This document shows, piece by piece, positions 1-9,504 of a stretch of 64,000 bases of DNA. The notes under the pieces are model-generated. The model was not told where the DNA came from. It made no database searches and saw nothing but the letters and a program-made list of their open reading frames with translations. Origin of the DNA: Brevibacillus laterosporus LMG 15441 (GTDB lineage: Bacteria; Bacillota; Bacilli; Brevibacillales; Brevibacillaceae); assembly GCF_000219535.2 (NCBI RefSeq), contig NZ_CP007806.1, positions 2,266,501 to 2,330,500 on the forward strand, read 5' to 3'. The position numbers and the translations under genes were made by a program. Within the stretch, counting starts at the first letter, position 1. Each line of letters opens with the position of its first letter.

Positions 1-297
1 TACTTAAATACTTAAAGTAACACGGGATTAAGAGAACAACTAAAAGTAGCTTACGCAGATGTTTATAAAGAGTTATAGGAGCAATAGGGGAACGGGTTCA
101 CATTTCTTCTTCAACTAATGAAGCAGGGGAGTTGAAGAAGAATGTTTAACTTTTAGGTTACCAATTAGGTGGTTTAATGGAATAATTCAATTCACCTGAC
201 CAACTTTGACCTGGTTCAAAACCATAATGTGATTCTCATCTACCCTGCATTAACCTATGCTCCATTTCTTTTGCTGTATGAGGAGGAATAGAGGATC
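1..297. other. Gene-free left edge with a 13-bp inverted repeat
   Basis: I see no convincing coding region here. The only structure is an inverted repeat with perfect 13-bp arms (104-116 and 130-142) and a 13-nt loop. No long T-run follows it, so it is at best a weak terminator. The methyltransferase gene on the minus strand ends just inside the next segment at 298. Confidence 0.4.
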
Positions 298-921
298 TTA
301 GTATACCTTTTTCATGGTAATTTTTCTGTACATATCCCTAAATAAGATCGGGATATCTCCTTGCACTATGATCTGCTCCTTGTACGGCTTAACAATTACT
401 TCAAAGTTACGTCCAATATCAGTGCCAAGTAAAGAGATAACTGGACGGAGCAGTCTTTTCTTTAAAGAAAGCTTTTTATTTGTAGGTTCAAATTTATCAA
501 AAATGATGATCGTACCACGCTCTTTGGTTACCCGTATCATCTCCTTCATACATTGATTTGCATCAGGCACTACAGAAAGAATAAGATTAGCTACAACCAT
601 ATCAAATGATTGGTCAGAGAATGCTAAGTGCTGGGCATCCATTTCTAGAAATTGAATATTCATTTTTTTGTTTGTTTTTTCTTTGGCTTTAGAAAGCATT
701 GAGGGAGATATATCTATGGCAGTTATTTGAATGTCCTGTTCAGTAAAAAAGCATAAGTCAGCACCTGTACCGATACCAACAAATAGGACATGCTGCTTCT
801 TTGGTAAGACAAGGTCTTCAAACACCTTTTTTCTTGCGTTCAGAAAGATACCGGAGTTAAAAAAGGCATCATAGAAAGGTGCTGCTACTTTATAAATGAT
901 TTTGTTCCATATGTTGTTCAT
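298..921 (-). CDS. Class I SAM-dependent methyltransferase
   Basis: A 207-residue Rossmann-fold methyltransferase. The SAM-binding motif I is LFVGIGTGADLCFF near residue 47. The acidic motif II follows in ITAIDISPSML, and the LEMDAQHLAF and MVVANLILSVVP segments form the rest of the SAM pocket. The overall pattern is that of UbiE/PmtA-like proteins that methylate small molecules or phospholipid head groups. The substrate cannot be read from the sequence. The gene stands alone on the minus strand with about 590 bp of non-coding DNA upstream. Methyltransferase identity is secure; any specific substrate would be a guess. Confidence 0.85.
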   Translation of the reverse strand: MNNIWNKIIYKVAAPFYDAFFNSGIFLNARKKVFEDLVLPKKQHVLFVGIGTGADLCFFTEQDIQITAIDISPSMLSKAKEKTNKKMNIQFLEMDAQHLAFSDQSFDMVVANLILSVVPDANQCMKEMIRVTKERGTIIIFDKFEPTNKKLSLKKRLLRPVISLLGTDIGRNFEVIVKPYKEQIIVQGDIPILFRDMYRKITMKKVY

Positions 922-1144
922 TCCTCACCTCTATATTCAAACGTTTATTTGACTGTTTTCATTATAGAATAAAATTACTATTCAAACAATCATTATATTA
1001 TGAAAGTGAGGTCAAAATGAAGAAGAATAAAACAGAAGACAGATGAGAGCTTTATTGTTTATTTTGGAGAAAAATGAAAGCAAAAGTAATAATAATATCC
1101 CTCCTTAGAAGGGTGGCTAGTGGGCAAGCTACCCAAAATAAATA

Positions 1145-1182
1145 AAACCAAGCCTTCTGTACATAAACAGGAGGCTTGGTTT
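1145..1182. terminator. Hairpin terminator, possibly bidirectional
   Basis: The arms AAACCAAGCCT (1145-1155) and AGGCTTGGTTT (1172-1182) form a perfect 11-bp stem. T-rich sequence follows on the minus strand and a short TTT on the plus strand. No gene directly abuts it, so its client is unclear. Confidence 0.5.
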
Positions 1183-1291
1183 AGAGATTAATAAAGGAAA
1201 TAACATTTAAATTTTTATCTTGTAGAAATAAAGATTTCTCCTGGATGCCTATTGAGGATGTAGTGAAGGTTGATATCTAACTTTCATGAAG

Positions 1292-1325
1292 AAAGTCGTC
1301 TCCTAACATGTAGGAAACGACTTTT
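1292..1325. terminator. Rho-independent terminator-like hairpin
   Basis: Arms AAAGTCGT (1292-1299) and ACGACTTT (1317-1324) pair, and TCCT/AGGA extends the stem inside. A run of T follows on the plus strand. It lies about 190 bp downstream of the minus-strand gntR gene and may terminate that unit. Confidence 0.5.
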
Positions 1326-1515
1326 TGCAAACCAATTTCAAAAGATATAAATGAATATAGAAAGGAGTTGTTGGCGACTTATTGACTTAATTTCGTTAAC
1401 AAACGATAAGTGAACCATTCTCATCTGACTTGGTAACGTGTCACCATTCCCTGAATCCTAATAAATTTTATACCCGTTACTTATCCTCGATATAAGCTTC
1501 TAGAGAAACCTCACT

Positions 1516-2223
1516 TTATTTAAAAGTAATACGATTTAAAAGCCTCGCCTTTTGATAATGAAACATCGATTGAGACAGCTCAAATATTGTTCCATTTACA
1601 AGGTATACAGTATTTTCAATAAGAAGGGCTGGATCGTGTTCATGTACTTCTAATAATTGTGCACTCTCTTTATCTATCTTTTCACAATGAATCACCTTAT
1701 CTGCAAAACCGATATGGAGCTGTAAGTCCTCAATTAAATAACTATATATGGAGCTCGCTGCTATTTCGTTATTTAAATAGGGAACAACGTCTTTTTTAAA
1801 GTGGCTTATTTCAATTGAAAATGCTTTACCGTCTACAATTCGTAATCGTTTCACAAAATATAGTTTTGTCCCTGCCTGACATTGCATTCGTTCTGCTAAT
1901 GTCTCGTCGGCTTCCATTACATGTAGATCTACTACCTTGGTTTCAATATTTTGGGAAGCAAGATCTTTCGTTAACCCTCGTAGACTTGCTAAATTAATAT
2001 AATCGGTAATAGGGGCTTCGCGTAAAAACATTCCACTGCCCTGCACTTGAAAAATATATCCTCGATTGACAAGCTGACTTACAACCTTACGTATGGTATT
2101 GCGGCTAACTTGGAAGATATTCATCAGCTCTTCTTCCGTTGGTAGCTTTTTTGTCTCATTGAATTTCCCATCTCGGATATCTTTTTCTAAGATGTCGGCA
2201 ATTTTTTTATACTTTACACTCAT
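1516..2223 (-). CDS. GntR-family regulator with UTRA effector domain
   Basis: A 235-residue regulator of the HutC/YvoA type. The N-terminal winged helix (residues 1-65) includes the recognition stretch SRNTIRKVVSQLVNRGYI. The C-terminal part (about 85-230), with SIEISHFKKDVVPYL, matches UTRA ligand-binding domains, which commonly sense phosphorylated sugars. The ATG start sits behind TTAGGAGACG. It lies 30 bp downstream of the GH1 glucosidase on the same strand, so both are probably co-transcribed and the regulator probably controls its own operon in response to a phospho-sugar. The effector is inferred only. Confidence 0.9.
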   Translation of the reverse strand: MSVKYKKIADILEKDIRDGKFNETKKLPTEEELMNIFQVSRNTIRKVVSQLVNRGYIFQVQGSGMFLREAPITDYINLASLRGLTKDLASQNIETKVVDLHVMEADETLAERMQCQAGTKLYFVKRLRIVDGKAFSIEISHFKKDVVPYLNNEIAASSIYSYLIEDLQLHIGFADKVIHCEKIDKESAQLLEVHEHDPALLIENTVYLVNGTIFELSQSMFHYQKARLLNRITFK

Positions 2224-2253
2224 ATTACGTCTCCTAAAATTAACTTTTCCTCA

Positions 2254-3663
2254 TTATAATTCTTCACCCCTCGTTTCAATGATGTGCTTATACCAGTGAA
2301 ACGAAAGCTTCTTTTTACGCTTTAAATTGTCATTATGGTCGACAAAAATAAAACCATACTGTTTTTTATAACCATTTAACCAACTTAACAGGTCAATCAC
2401 AGACCATGCATAGTATCCTTTTAGGTGAATTCCTTCCTGGATCGCGCGCTTTACAGCTTTTAAATGTTCTTCGATATATTTAATTCGCGGAACATCTACA
2501 ATTTCTCCATCAATGATTGGATCTTCATCACCAAGCCCGTTTTCCGTCACATACATTTTAATGTTACCATATCTTTCTTTTAACAGATGCAATCCATCTA
2601 AAAAACCTTTCGGAGATATTTCCCATCCCCATTTTGTATAGGTTTTGTCTTCCATACGCACTGTTCGATAAAATCCATCAAAAGAAGGATTGCCTGGAGC
2701 AAGAGTAGATGTTTCTCTAGAATGCTTTTCATTTCTGATATCCTTATCATATCGTTCTACTCGTATAGGCTGGTAATAGTTTAAACCGATAAAATCGTTT
2801 TTTTCAGCGTTTTGTTTGATAATCTCTAATTCTTCACTTGTCCAGTTAGGCATCCATCCCTTTTCTTTTAATTGCTCAATTACATAAGAAGGATATTCTC
2901 CCTTCAGAACTGGGTCATAAAACCAGAATGTCTCATATTCATTCGCATGGCGTTCCGCTAGTTTATTACTTGGTTGATCATCTACGCTATAGGCAGGTAA
3001 GAAAACATGGGTAATGCCAATTTCTCCATATTGCTTTAACTGTTTGTACAATTGAACTGTTTTAGCATGGGCATAAAACACATAATGAGTAGCCTGAAAA
3101 TAACGTGGAACATCATTTTGAATGCCCGGTGGATGGGCTCCTTTTACATAACCTAATCCGCAAAACATAACTGTCTCATTAAATGTAATCCAATGCTTTA
3201 CTCGATCACCAAATGCATGAAAACAAATTTCGGCATACTTTACAAATGCCTCGGCGGTTCGCTTATTCGTCCATCCACCATCTTCTTCTAGTGTTAATGG
3301 TAAGTCCCAATGGTACAAAGTAACAAACGGAACGATCCCATATTGTAAGCATTCATCAATGACTCGATTATAAAATTCAATGCCTTTTTCGTTTATTTCA
3401 CCATCTCCGGTTGGTAAAATACGTGCCCACGAAATGGAAAAACGATATGATTCTAATCCCATTTCAGCCATTAATCGGATATCTTCTTCAAAGCGATGAT
3501 AATGATCAATAGCTACATCACCATTAGTCTGATTGTATGTTTTACCAGGAATTTTTGAAAAAACATCCCAATTGGTAACGCCTTTTCCGTCTTCATTCCA
3601 AGCACCTTCTATTTGATAGGATGCTGAAGCAGCTCCAAACAAAAAATCATGTGGAAATTTCAA
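2254..3663 (-). CDS. GH1 family beta-glucosidase / 6-phospho-beta-glucosidase
   Basis: A 469-residue glycoside hydrolase family 1 enzyme. It starts FPHDFLFGAASASYQIEGAW, the family N-terminal signature. The acid/base Glu is in HWITFNE and the nucleophile Glu is in MYVTENGLGDED, so both catalytic residues are present. I place the start at a TTG at 3663 because GGAGGT lies 7 nt ahead of it. Upstream ATG codons to 3699 have no ribosome binding site. It should hydrolyse beta-glucosides or their 6-phosphates in the cytoplasm. No PTS or permease gene is adjacent, so phosphorylated versus free substrate is unresolved. The GntR gene follows in the same operon. Confidence 0.9.
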   Translation of the reverse strand: MKFPHDFLFGAASASYQIEGAWNEDGKGVTNWDVFSKIPGKTYNQTNGDVAIDHYHRFEEDIRLMAEMGLESYRFSISWARILPTGDGEINEKGIEFYNRVIDECLQYGIVPFVTLYHWDLPLTLEEDGGWTNKRTAEAFVKYAEICFHAFGDRVKHWITFNETVMFCGLGYVKGAHPPGIQNDVPRYFQATHYVFYAHAKTVQLYKQLKQYGEIGITHVFLPAYSVDDQPSNKLAERHANEYETFWFYDPVLKGEYPSYVIEQLKEKGWMPNWTSEELEIIKQNAEKNDFIGLNYYQPIRVERYDKDIRNEKHSRETSTLAPGNPSFDGFYRTVRMEDKTYTKWGWEISPKGFLDGLHLLKERYGNIKMYVTENGLGDEDPIIDGEIVDVPRIKYIEEHLKAVKRAIQEGIHLKGYYAWSVIDLLSWLNGYKKQYGFIFVDHNDNLKRKKKLSFHWYKHIIETRGEEL

Positions 3664-4296
3664 TGTATATACCTCCATTTTTATCATGATGAATTTCATT
3701 TATATCTACTTGTTAGATTGGTAGGTACAAATATCTAATCAAAATTATACTCTAAACGACAACCTATTTCTAGATAAGATCATGAATGAACCAAGGCTTG
3801 TAATTTTGGCATGAATTCATAAGTGAAATTGAATTACTACAAAAAATCAAACCAAGTCAGGGCTACATGAAGAGCGTAGGTAGATTATTATGCAGGATGG
3901 TATAAAATATGGAGATTTAAACGTTTTAAAAGACAAAACATGATCTCTATTGCACGTAAATGAGATTCAGGATAGACCGCCATGTAATGTAAACGTGAGA
4001 GCAACAGTGACGTATTTTTAGGTAAATGCGTCTTCTAATAGGCTTCAGTTACGATTAAGCAGGTGTATGACTAGCGGCTAACGGCTAGCAAACGGTTGAG
4101 TAAAAAAGCGAAACGGCTCTGATGTAGACAGAGCCGTTTGATTCATTGTTCCACAAGATGAACATAGACAACTTAGGGAAATTAAAAAATGATTGAAGAG
4201 ACTTGTAGACACGAGATTTATAGGCTACAGATGAGTAGGAAGTGGAACTGTCAAGAAATTTTTCGATCAAAGGGGAGAGGGGAGACTAGCAATAAA
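3664..4296. other. Intergenic, contains one terminator
   Basis: No coding region is supported across these 630 bp. The first 100 bp should hold the promoter of the minus-strand glucosidase. The hairpin at 4111-4139 is the only clear signal. Short ORFs here lack ribosome binding sites. Confidence 0.4.
4111..4139. terminator. Perfect 11-bp hairpin terminator
   Basis: AAACGGCTCTG (4111-4121) pairs with CAGAGCCGTTT (4129-4139) around a 7-nt loop, with A-rich and T-rich flanks. It lies downstream of the minus-strand VOC gene that ends at 4297. Confidence 0.55.
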
Positions 4297-4722
4297 TTAT
4301 TGCTTGCCCTCTGTATATATTTGGAAGGTAACTCCAAACTCATCTGTTATGATACCGTAAGCAGGACTAAAATGAGTTTCCTGCAGTGGCATATTGACTT
4401 GGCCACCCTCCTGAAGAGCTTCATAAATTTGTGTAGACTCTTCCTTATTACTTGTTGCAATACAGATAGTGACTTGATTACCTTTCTGATGCGGTTGACC
4501 TGGAAATGTATCTGAAAACATCAGGTCAGTTTCGCCAACTTTAACCATCGCATGTGCCACACGATCTTTTGCATTTGCAGGGATAGGGAATTCAGGATTC
4601 TCGGGCATCTCACCAAACGTTTGGTTAAAAAGGACTTTGGCATGTAAAGCTTTTTCATAAAATTGGATAGCCTCCTTGGCATTCCCGTCCATCACTAGAT
4701 AAGGGATCAACTTCAATGTCAT
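4297..4722 (-). CDS. PhnB/YjdN-like VOC family protein
   Basis: A 141-residue single-module vicinal oxygen chelate protein. The opening LIPYLVMDGNAKEAIQFYEK, the central DLMFSDTFPG and the end TDEFGVTFQIYTEGK are typical of the PhnB/3-demethylubiquinone methyltransferase-like subfamily. The fold uses paired beta-alpha-beta-beta-beta units. Members are mostly of unknown function and some give resistance or act as isomerases. The stand-alone location gives no clue to substrate. The ATG start has GGAGCGG upstream. Confidence 0.85.
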   Translation of the reverse strand: MTLKLIPYLVMDGNAKEAIQFYEKALHAKVLFNQTFGEMPENPEFPIPANAKDRVAHAMVKVGETDLMFSDTFPGQPHQKGNQVTICIATSNKEESTQIYEALQEGGQVNMPLQETHFSPAYGIITDEFGVTFQIYTEGKQ

Positions 4723-4984
4723 TTCGAACCGCTCCTTTGGTGTTACATGTTTGATCGTTTCTACAATGCTGCTTGCTGCATTGATCAGGCTTTTTTCTGA
4801 GTGCTGTTAACCAGAGAAACCAACCCTATATCTCATTATTAACATTAATGTGATTATAAAACAAAGAACATACGTTTGTGAATTAGGCGTGAGAATGAAA
4901 ATGCTGCGGTTAGATCATTTCGAAAAAATCGGAAGTAAATTTCAGCTCAACAGGGGGGAAAGTGAGTAGTAGGTTAACATGTTC

Positions 4985-5683
4985 CTATATTTGCTCCATA
5001 GGCACTTTCGCGGTACTCCATAGCTGATATGGCAAACCAGTAAGCTGTACTTGATTGTCTAACTCGCTTTGAATTTTTACTTGAGTTGGAAACACACCTG
5101 GTATTCTTTCATCTGGAAACCACAGGCGGCTTGTTTCAATGAGAATAAATAATCCTTCTACATCTCCAACGGCAGCAAATTGTTTCTCATCCTTTCGCCA
5201 TATTTCCTGTTCAAACGCTTCACAGATATGCTTGGAGCTTTCGGCAACATGAGGTACAGGCAGGCCAATTTCACTGATATAAAGGATACTGTTTTCACTG
5301 AATGGAGCCTCAGAGGGGTTGTGTAAGGAGTGATGTGCAATAAACTCGACTAGATTACCGTCTGGATCATAAAAGTACGCTGCAGTTGCGTTCCAGGCAG
5401 GGAAAAAGAACTGATTCTGTCTGTCAGTAGAAAAGCAGGAGATTCCTTTGTGTTGAAGCCATTGTATTGATTCAGTCAGTTTATTTGAAGGGATCGTAAA
5501 AGCAAAATGATAATAGGCACCTAGATCAGTAACGTTTTTTTGAAATGTTATTTTAGACTCACCAGTTGCAATAGTAAATGCTTCAGCAGATGCTTGTTTG
5601 ATACAAAAACCTAGCAATTCACTATAAAAAGACTTCATTTCGTCTAATCGATTCGATTGTAGTACGATTTCCATGATACGCAT
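4985..5683 (-). CDS. Two-module VOC / glyoxalase-like protein
   Basis: A 232-residue protein with two VOC modules. The first (1-115) opens RIMEIVLQSNRLDEMKSFYS and contains YFYDPDGNLVEFIAH, the usual metal-ligand strand ending in Glu. The second (about 130-232) opens LYISEIGLPVPHVAESS and is more divergent. The architecture matches ring-cleavage dioxygenase-like or glyoxalase-like proteins. Substrate is unknown. It shares strand with the PhnB-like gene but a 260-bp gap separates them, so co-transcription is uncertain. Confidence 0.8.
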   Translation of the reverse strand: MRIMEIVLQSNRLDEMKSFYSELLGFCIKQASAEAFTIATGESKITFQKNVTDLGAYYHFAFTIPSNKLTESIQWLQHKGISCFSTDRQNQFFFPAWNATAAYFYDPDGNLVEFIAHHSLHNPSEAPFSENSILYISEIGLPVPHVAESSKHICEAFEQEIWRKDEKQFAAVGDVEGLFILIETSRLWFPDERIPGVFPTQVKIQSELDNQVQLTGLPYQLWSTAKVPMEQI

Positions 5684-6197
5684 GAAAACACATCCTTTTT
5701 GGGGTTTGTGTCTTTGGAAAGCTAATCTGATTCAAGTTTAATCGATTCGCATCGTTTTTCATATCTTTTTCGAATTCCCAGTACTTCCAGATCCATGAAT
5801 GATAATATTTGTAGATCAATCATCGTTTTCTCAGGATGCTTTATGATTGAAAAGATGTAACAAGGTAGTCTTCTCCCACAAAAGAGCAGGACTACCATTT
5901 TAGTTATTTGTTTTGTACTTTTTGCCCCTGCTGATTAAGGTGGTTTTTTTTTATGTAGGTTCTTTTTGTTAAGATCGCTGTAATTTCAACCTTTAGCTCA
6001 ACAAAGCAGGATCATTACGTAACATCGTCGAATATCGCTTAGCTAATATTTATCAGAAAAAGGAGACAAGTGCCATGCAGGGCTATAATGTTGTTCCCGT
6101 ATTGAAGCGGGTTTTGATAGTTCTGGTAGCTACACCTGAATTCCTTTTTGTAATGAGTATAATCTCCATAGAGTTTTTATATGTTGAGGTTCACTTG
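5684..6197. other. Intergenic, no supported gene
   Basis: No coding region with a credible ribosome binding site was found. A 66-codon plus-strand frame from 6075 overlaps the LysR gene and is rejected. GTAGTC near 5856 and GACTAC near 5890 could pair weakly. AT-rich sequence dominates. Confidence 0.35.
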
Positions 6198-7082
6198 TCA
6201 ATCAAAGTACCGTCGAATATCTTCCAAAAAGGCTTGGACCGCGGGAGACAAATAACGATTTTTCATAAACGTTAAATAAACAGTCCTCTCCAATGCTGAT
6301 GAATCAATCGTTTTTGATACGATGCACTCATCCATTGGCTCAGATAAATAATTTTCGGGGATAATCGTAATTCCTAGATTTTCTCTGACTAGTGTTAAGG
6401 CTGTTTCAAAGCGTTCAATTTCAAATTTGATTTTCGGTGTTATTTGTTCAAGTGTAAAGGCTGTTAAAATATCTTCTCTTGTCTGAAATCCCTCCGTACT
6501 AATGATAAAAGGCTCTCTTTCTAACTCTTCTAAAAGAATAGATCCCCGCTTCTGTGCCAGAGGGTGATCTTTGTGGAGAACAAGCACTAATCTTTCATCG
6601 TATAAAGGCAATGATTCAATATCCGGTTCATTTATATACTGATTTGTAATAAGTAGATGTGTATCATACTTTCTCAATGATTCCTTCACAGCTTTTCCAC
6701 TCAGGACTTCGATCAGCTTAATGTTTATGGTAGGAAAACGATCCTGATACTTACGGATCACTTTTGGAATCCAATGCTTCACTGACTCAATGATGCCGAT
6801 GATTAGATCACCACTGCCGGTCAGTTTTACCTCCTCCATCTCTTTTTTCAACATGTTCATTTGGGAAAGGAGGAGAATTGATTTTTTATATAAAATTTTA
6901 CCAGCGTCAGTTAGTTCTACTTTTCTTGTATTTCGCTCAAGGAGTGGGGAGCCAATCTCTTGTTCCAAATTTTTAATAGCATTGCTTAACGAAGGCTGTG
7001 AAATATGCAGTTTTTGTGCGGCTTTGGAGTAGCTCAAGTGATTGGAAACCGTCACAAAATAATGCAATTGTTTGATGTCCAA
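6198..7082 (-). CDS. LysR-family transcriptional regulator
   Basis: A 294-residue LysR-type regulator. The N-terminal winged helix (1-60) holds LSYSKAAQKLHISQPSLS and is followed by a linker helix. The rest is the two-lobed periplasmic-binding-protein-like effector domain. It starts at a TTG at 7082, six bases after GGAGGGGG. It is divergent from hutG-gltS, and a LysR-type dyad lies in the shared spacer. By the usual arrangement it should control hutG-gltS, perhaps sensing glutamate or a histidine-catabolic intermediate. The effector is inferred. Confidence 0.92.
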   Translation of the reverse strand: MDIKQLHYFVTVSNHLSYSKAAQKLHISQPSLSNAIKNLEQEIGSPLLERNTRKVELTDAGKILYKKSILLLSQMNMLKKEMEEVKLTGSGDLIIGIIESVKHWIPKVIRKYQDRFPTINIKLIEVLSGKAVKESLRKYDTHLLITNQYINEPDIESLPLYDERLVLVLHKDHPLAQKRGSILLEELEREPFIISTEGFQTREDILTAFTLEQITPKIKFEIERFETALTLVRENLGITIIPENYLSEPMDECIVSKTIDSSALERTVYLTFMKNRYLSPAVQAFLEDIRRYFD

Positions 7083-7102
7083 AAGAAACCCCCTCCTTAT
7101 TT

Positions 7103-7117
7103 ATAGCTTAAAGCTAT
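7103..7117. promoter_or_regulatory. Putative LysR operator
   Basis: A 15-bp perfect dyad ATAGCTT-A-AAGCTAT in the spacer between the divergent lysR and hutG genes. It fits the T-N11-A rule for LysR-type boxes (T at 7104, A at 7116). It lies about 20 bp above the lysR start, consistent with autoregulation and control of the divergent operon. Confidence 0.55.
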
Positions 7118-7211
7118 TAAATTATTTGAATTATATATTAGAAATAATAAGTTTGTCATTATATAATCAAAAAACAAATCTACTTCAGAAATTTCAGAAA
7201 GGGTGAATAAA

Positions 7212-8189
7212 TTGGCAACGAATATTCTAGCTGATTTATGGACCGGGCGAACTGATCATACGGAAAGAAGAAGCAGCTTTCGCTATCATCAAATTGTGGA
7301 ATTGGTAGACTTGGAGAATTTGCAGCCCTCCAAGGATAGCACATGTGCAATTATTGGCTTTGAATGTGAAGAAGGAGTTAGACGCAATCAAGGCCGATTA
7401 GGTGCAGTCAAAGCTCCAAATGCTATTAGGCAAGCGCTTGCGAGTCTTCCTTGGAAACTGGAGGAAGGTAAACGTATTATCGATGTGGGCAATATTCAGT
7501 GCCAAAACGAAAAACTCGAAGATGCTCAGGAAGAATTGGGTCTGGCAGTCTCGAAAATTTTTTCAAAATCGGCTACTCCTATTATTTTAGGAGGAGGACA
7601 CGAAACGTTGTATGGACATTATTTAGGTGTCCGAAAACATATAGGCAACGATGCTTCGCTTGGCATCGTCAATATTGATGCTCATTTCGATTTACGTTCG
7701 TATGAAAATCAGCCTTCATCTGGTACGATGTTTCGACAAATATTAGAAAATGACCAAAATAGCCAATATTTTGTACTTGGTATCCAACGTTTCGGGAATA
7801 CGCAGGAATTATTTGATAAAGCGGACGAACTCGGTGCCCAGTATATTTATGAAGAAGATATGACTGAAGAACGGATGGAAGACATCATTACTGCATTAGA
7901 CGAATTCATCGAGAAGCAGGATTATGTCATGCTTACGCTTTGTACAGATGTTTTAAATGCGGCATTTGCCCCAGGAGTCAGTGCGCCATCTCCATTTGGA
8001 TTAACACCAATGGTTGTTCGTACCTTGATTCGCAGAGTGACAGCTCACAAGAAAACGCTTTCTTTTGATATTTGTGAAGTGAATCCTGTCTTAGATGAAA
8101 ACGGAAGAACCGTAAAGTTAGGTGCTTATTTGACGAATGAAGCTATCACGAGATTTCTAGGGGGAGACAACTATGACTTTAGCACTTAA
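7212..8189 (+). CDS. hutG: Formimidoylglutamase (arginase/agmatinase family)
   Basis: A ureohydrolase-fold enzyme of 325 residues. The Mn-binding motifs are GGGHE, IDAHFDLR and TLCTDVLNAAF. The stretch IGFECEEGVRRNQGRLGAVKAP is very close to Bacillus HutG, which splits N-formimidoyl-glutamate into glutamate and formamide in histidine catabolism. I prefer the TTG at 7212 because AGAAAGGGTG is well spaced before it. A GTG at 7203 is the alternative. The 3' end overlaps gltS by 17 bp, so the two are translationally coupled. No other hut genes are in view. Confidence 0.8.
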   Translation: MATNILADLWTGRTDHTERRSSFRYHQIVELVDLENLQPSKDSTCAIIGFECEEGVRRNQGRLGAVKAPNAIRQALASLPWKLEEGKRIIDVGNIQCQNEKLEDAQEELGLAVSKIFSKSATPIILGGGHETLYGHYLGVRKHIGNDASLGIVNIDAHFDLRSYENQPSSGTMFRQILENDQNSQYFVLGIQRFGNTQELFDKADELGAQYIYEEDMTEERMEDIITALDEFIEKQDYVMLTLCTDVLNAAFAPGVSAPSPFGLTPMVVRTLIRRVTAHKKTLSFDICEVNPVLDENGRTVKLGAYLTNEAITRFLGGDNYDFST

Positions 8190-9360
8190 TCAAGTAAATA
8201 CGATTTTTCTCGCGGTTGCATTACTAGTAGTAGGATCATACCTAGTAAAAAAAGCAGGGTTTCTGCAAAAATTTTATATCCCGGCACCAGTTGTTGGAGG
8301 GCTATTGTTTGCAATCATTGCAACGACCGTGAAAGCGATGGGACTTTTGGAAATTACATTGGATACCTCACTTCAAAGCTTGTTCATGCTCACCTTCTTC
8401 ACAACTGTAGGTTTGGGAGCAAGCTTTAAACTCATCAAGCTAGGCGGCAAGCTACTTGTCATTTACTGGATTGCATGCGGATTCTTGGCTTTAGCACAAA
8501 ATGTGATTGGGGTTTCCTTGGCTTCATTGTTCGGGATTCATCCACTAATTGGTATGATGGCAGGCTCAGTATCTATGGAAGGTGGACATGGAGCGGCAGG
8601 CGCATTTGGACAAACCCTTGAAGATATGGGAATTCAATCAGCGTTGGCCATTGGGATCGCGGCGGCCACCTTTGGTCTTGTGGCGGGGGGCTTAGTTGGC
8701 GGACCGACTGTAAAATATTTAATTTCAAAATACGATCTAAAGCCGACTGAAATAGAAGATGAGATAGAGACAGTTGAAGAAAAAGCACAGCCCATTACGA
8801 CAAACTCCTTCTTCATCCAGGTCTTGCTCATTACATTTTGTATGGCAGTTGGTACGTATTTAGGTGAGCTGTTTACATCAGCAACAGGCTTTGTTCTACC
8901 TAGTTATGTAGGAGCCATGTTCGTGGCAGTTATTGCCCGCAACATTGTAGATAAATGGAATCCGAATGCAATTGACATGAAGAGTATCAACCTGATTAGT
9001 GATGTGACACTCGGAATCTTCCTGTCTATGGCACTCATGAGCATAAAATTATGGGAAGTAGCTGATCTTGCACTTCCAATGCTATTGATCGTGTTTGTAC
9101 AAGTTGTATTTATCGTCCTGTTTGGGATTTTCATTTTATTCCGATTGCTTGGTAAAAACTATGATGCCGCAGTAATGGTCGCAGGTTTTACAGGTCATGG
9201 CCTTGGCGCTACACCAAATGCTATGGCGAATATGGCTGCAGTGACTGAGCGATTTGGACCTTCGCGTAAAGCCTACCTGGTCGTTCCAGTTGTCGGTGCC
9301 TTTCTCATTGATGTGTTTGGTATGCCGATCATTATTACAACAATAAATTTATTTAAATAA
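8173..9360 (+). CDS. gltS: Sodium/glutamate symporter
   Basis: A 395-residue polytopic membrane protein of the ESS family, with about ten hydrophobic segments. Two inverted glycine-rich repeats are visible, MAGSVSMEGGHGAAGAFG and VAGFTGHGLGATPNAMAN, the hallmark reentrant loops of GltS. It should import glutamate with sodium. It overlaps the end of hutG, linking glutamate release from formimidoylglutamate with glutamate uptake under one LysR regulator. A strong terminator follows. Confidence 0.93.
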   Translation: MTLALNQVNTIFLAVALLVVGSYLVKKAGFLQKFYIPAPVVGGLLFAIIATTVKAMGLLEITLDTSLQSLFMLTFFTTVGLGASFKLIKLGGKLLVIYWIACGFLALAQNVIGVSLASLFGIHPLIGMMAGSVSMEGGHGAAGAFGQTLEDMGIQSALAIGIAAATFGLVAGGLVGGPTVKYLISKYDLKPTEIEDEIETVEEKAQPITTNSFFIQVLLITFCMAVGTYLGELFTSATGFVLPSYVGAMFVAVIARNIVDKWNPNAIDMKSINLISDVTLGIFLSMALMSIKLWEVADLALPMLLIVFVQVVFIVLFGIFILFRLLGKNYDAAVMVAGFTGHGLGATPNAMANMAAVTERFGPSRKAYLVVPVVGAFLIDVFGMPIIITTINLFK

Positions 9361-9463
9361 CAGGATGAAGAATGATCCTTATCTTATTCAGACGGATAAA
9401 AGTTGCGGTATTTCAGATTATTTCAAGTATGGTCATATATGGTTCAGATTAATTTTAAGCAAA

Positions 9464-9499
9464 AAACAGACCGTGGGAGGGGGAGCCCACGGTCTGTTT
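9464..9499. terminator. Bidirectional terminator after gltS
   Basis: AAACAGACCGTGGG (9464-9477) and CCCACGGTCTGTTT (9486-9499) form a perfect 14-bp stem with an 8-nt loop and A/T-rich flanks. It separates gltS on the plus strand from the convergent secreted-protein gene on the minus strand. Confidence 0.85.
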
Positions 9500-9504
9500 G
9501 TGAA

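Larger units (their letters stand above)
922..1515. other. Intergenic stretch with two hairpins
   Basis: No coding region is supported. Two terminator-like hairpins lie here, listed separately at 1145-1182 and 1292-1325. The promoter of the minus-strand methyltransferase should lie just above 921. The stretch also separates it from the gntR-glucosidase unit that ends at 1516. Confidence 0.4.

Noticed and set aside
6075-6275. 66-codon plus-strand frame upstream of and overlapping the end of lysR
   Set aside because: It overlaps the 3' end of a clear LysR gene on the other strand and has no family likeness.
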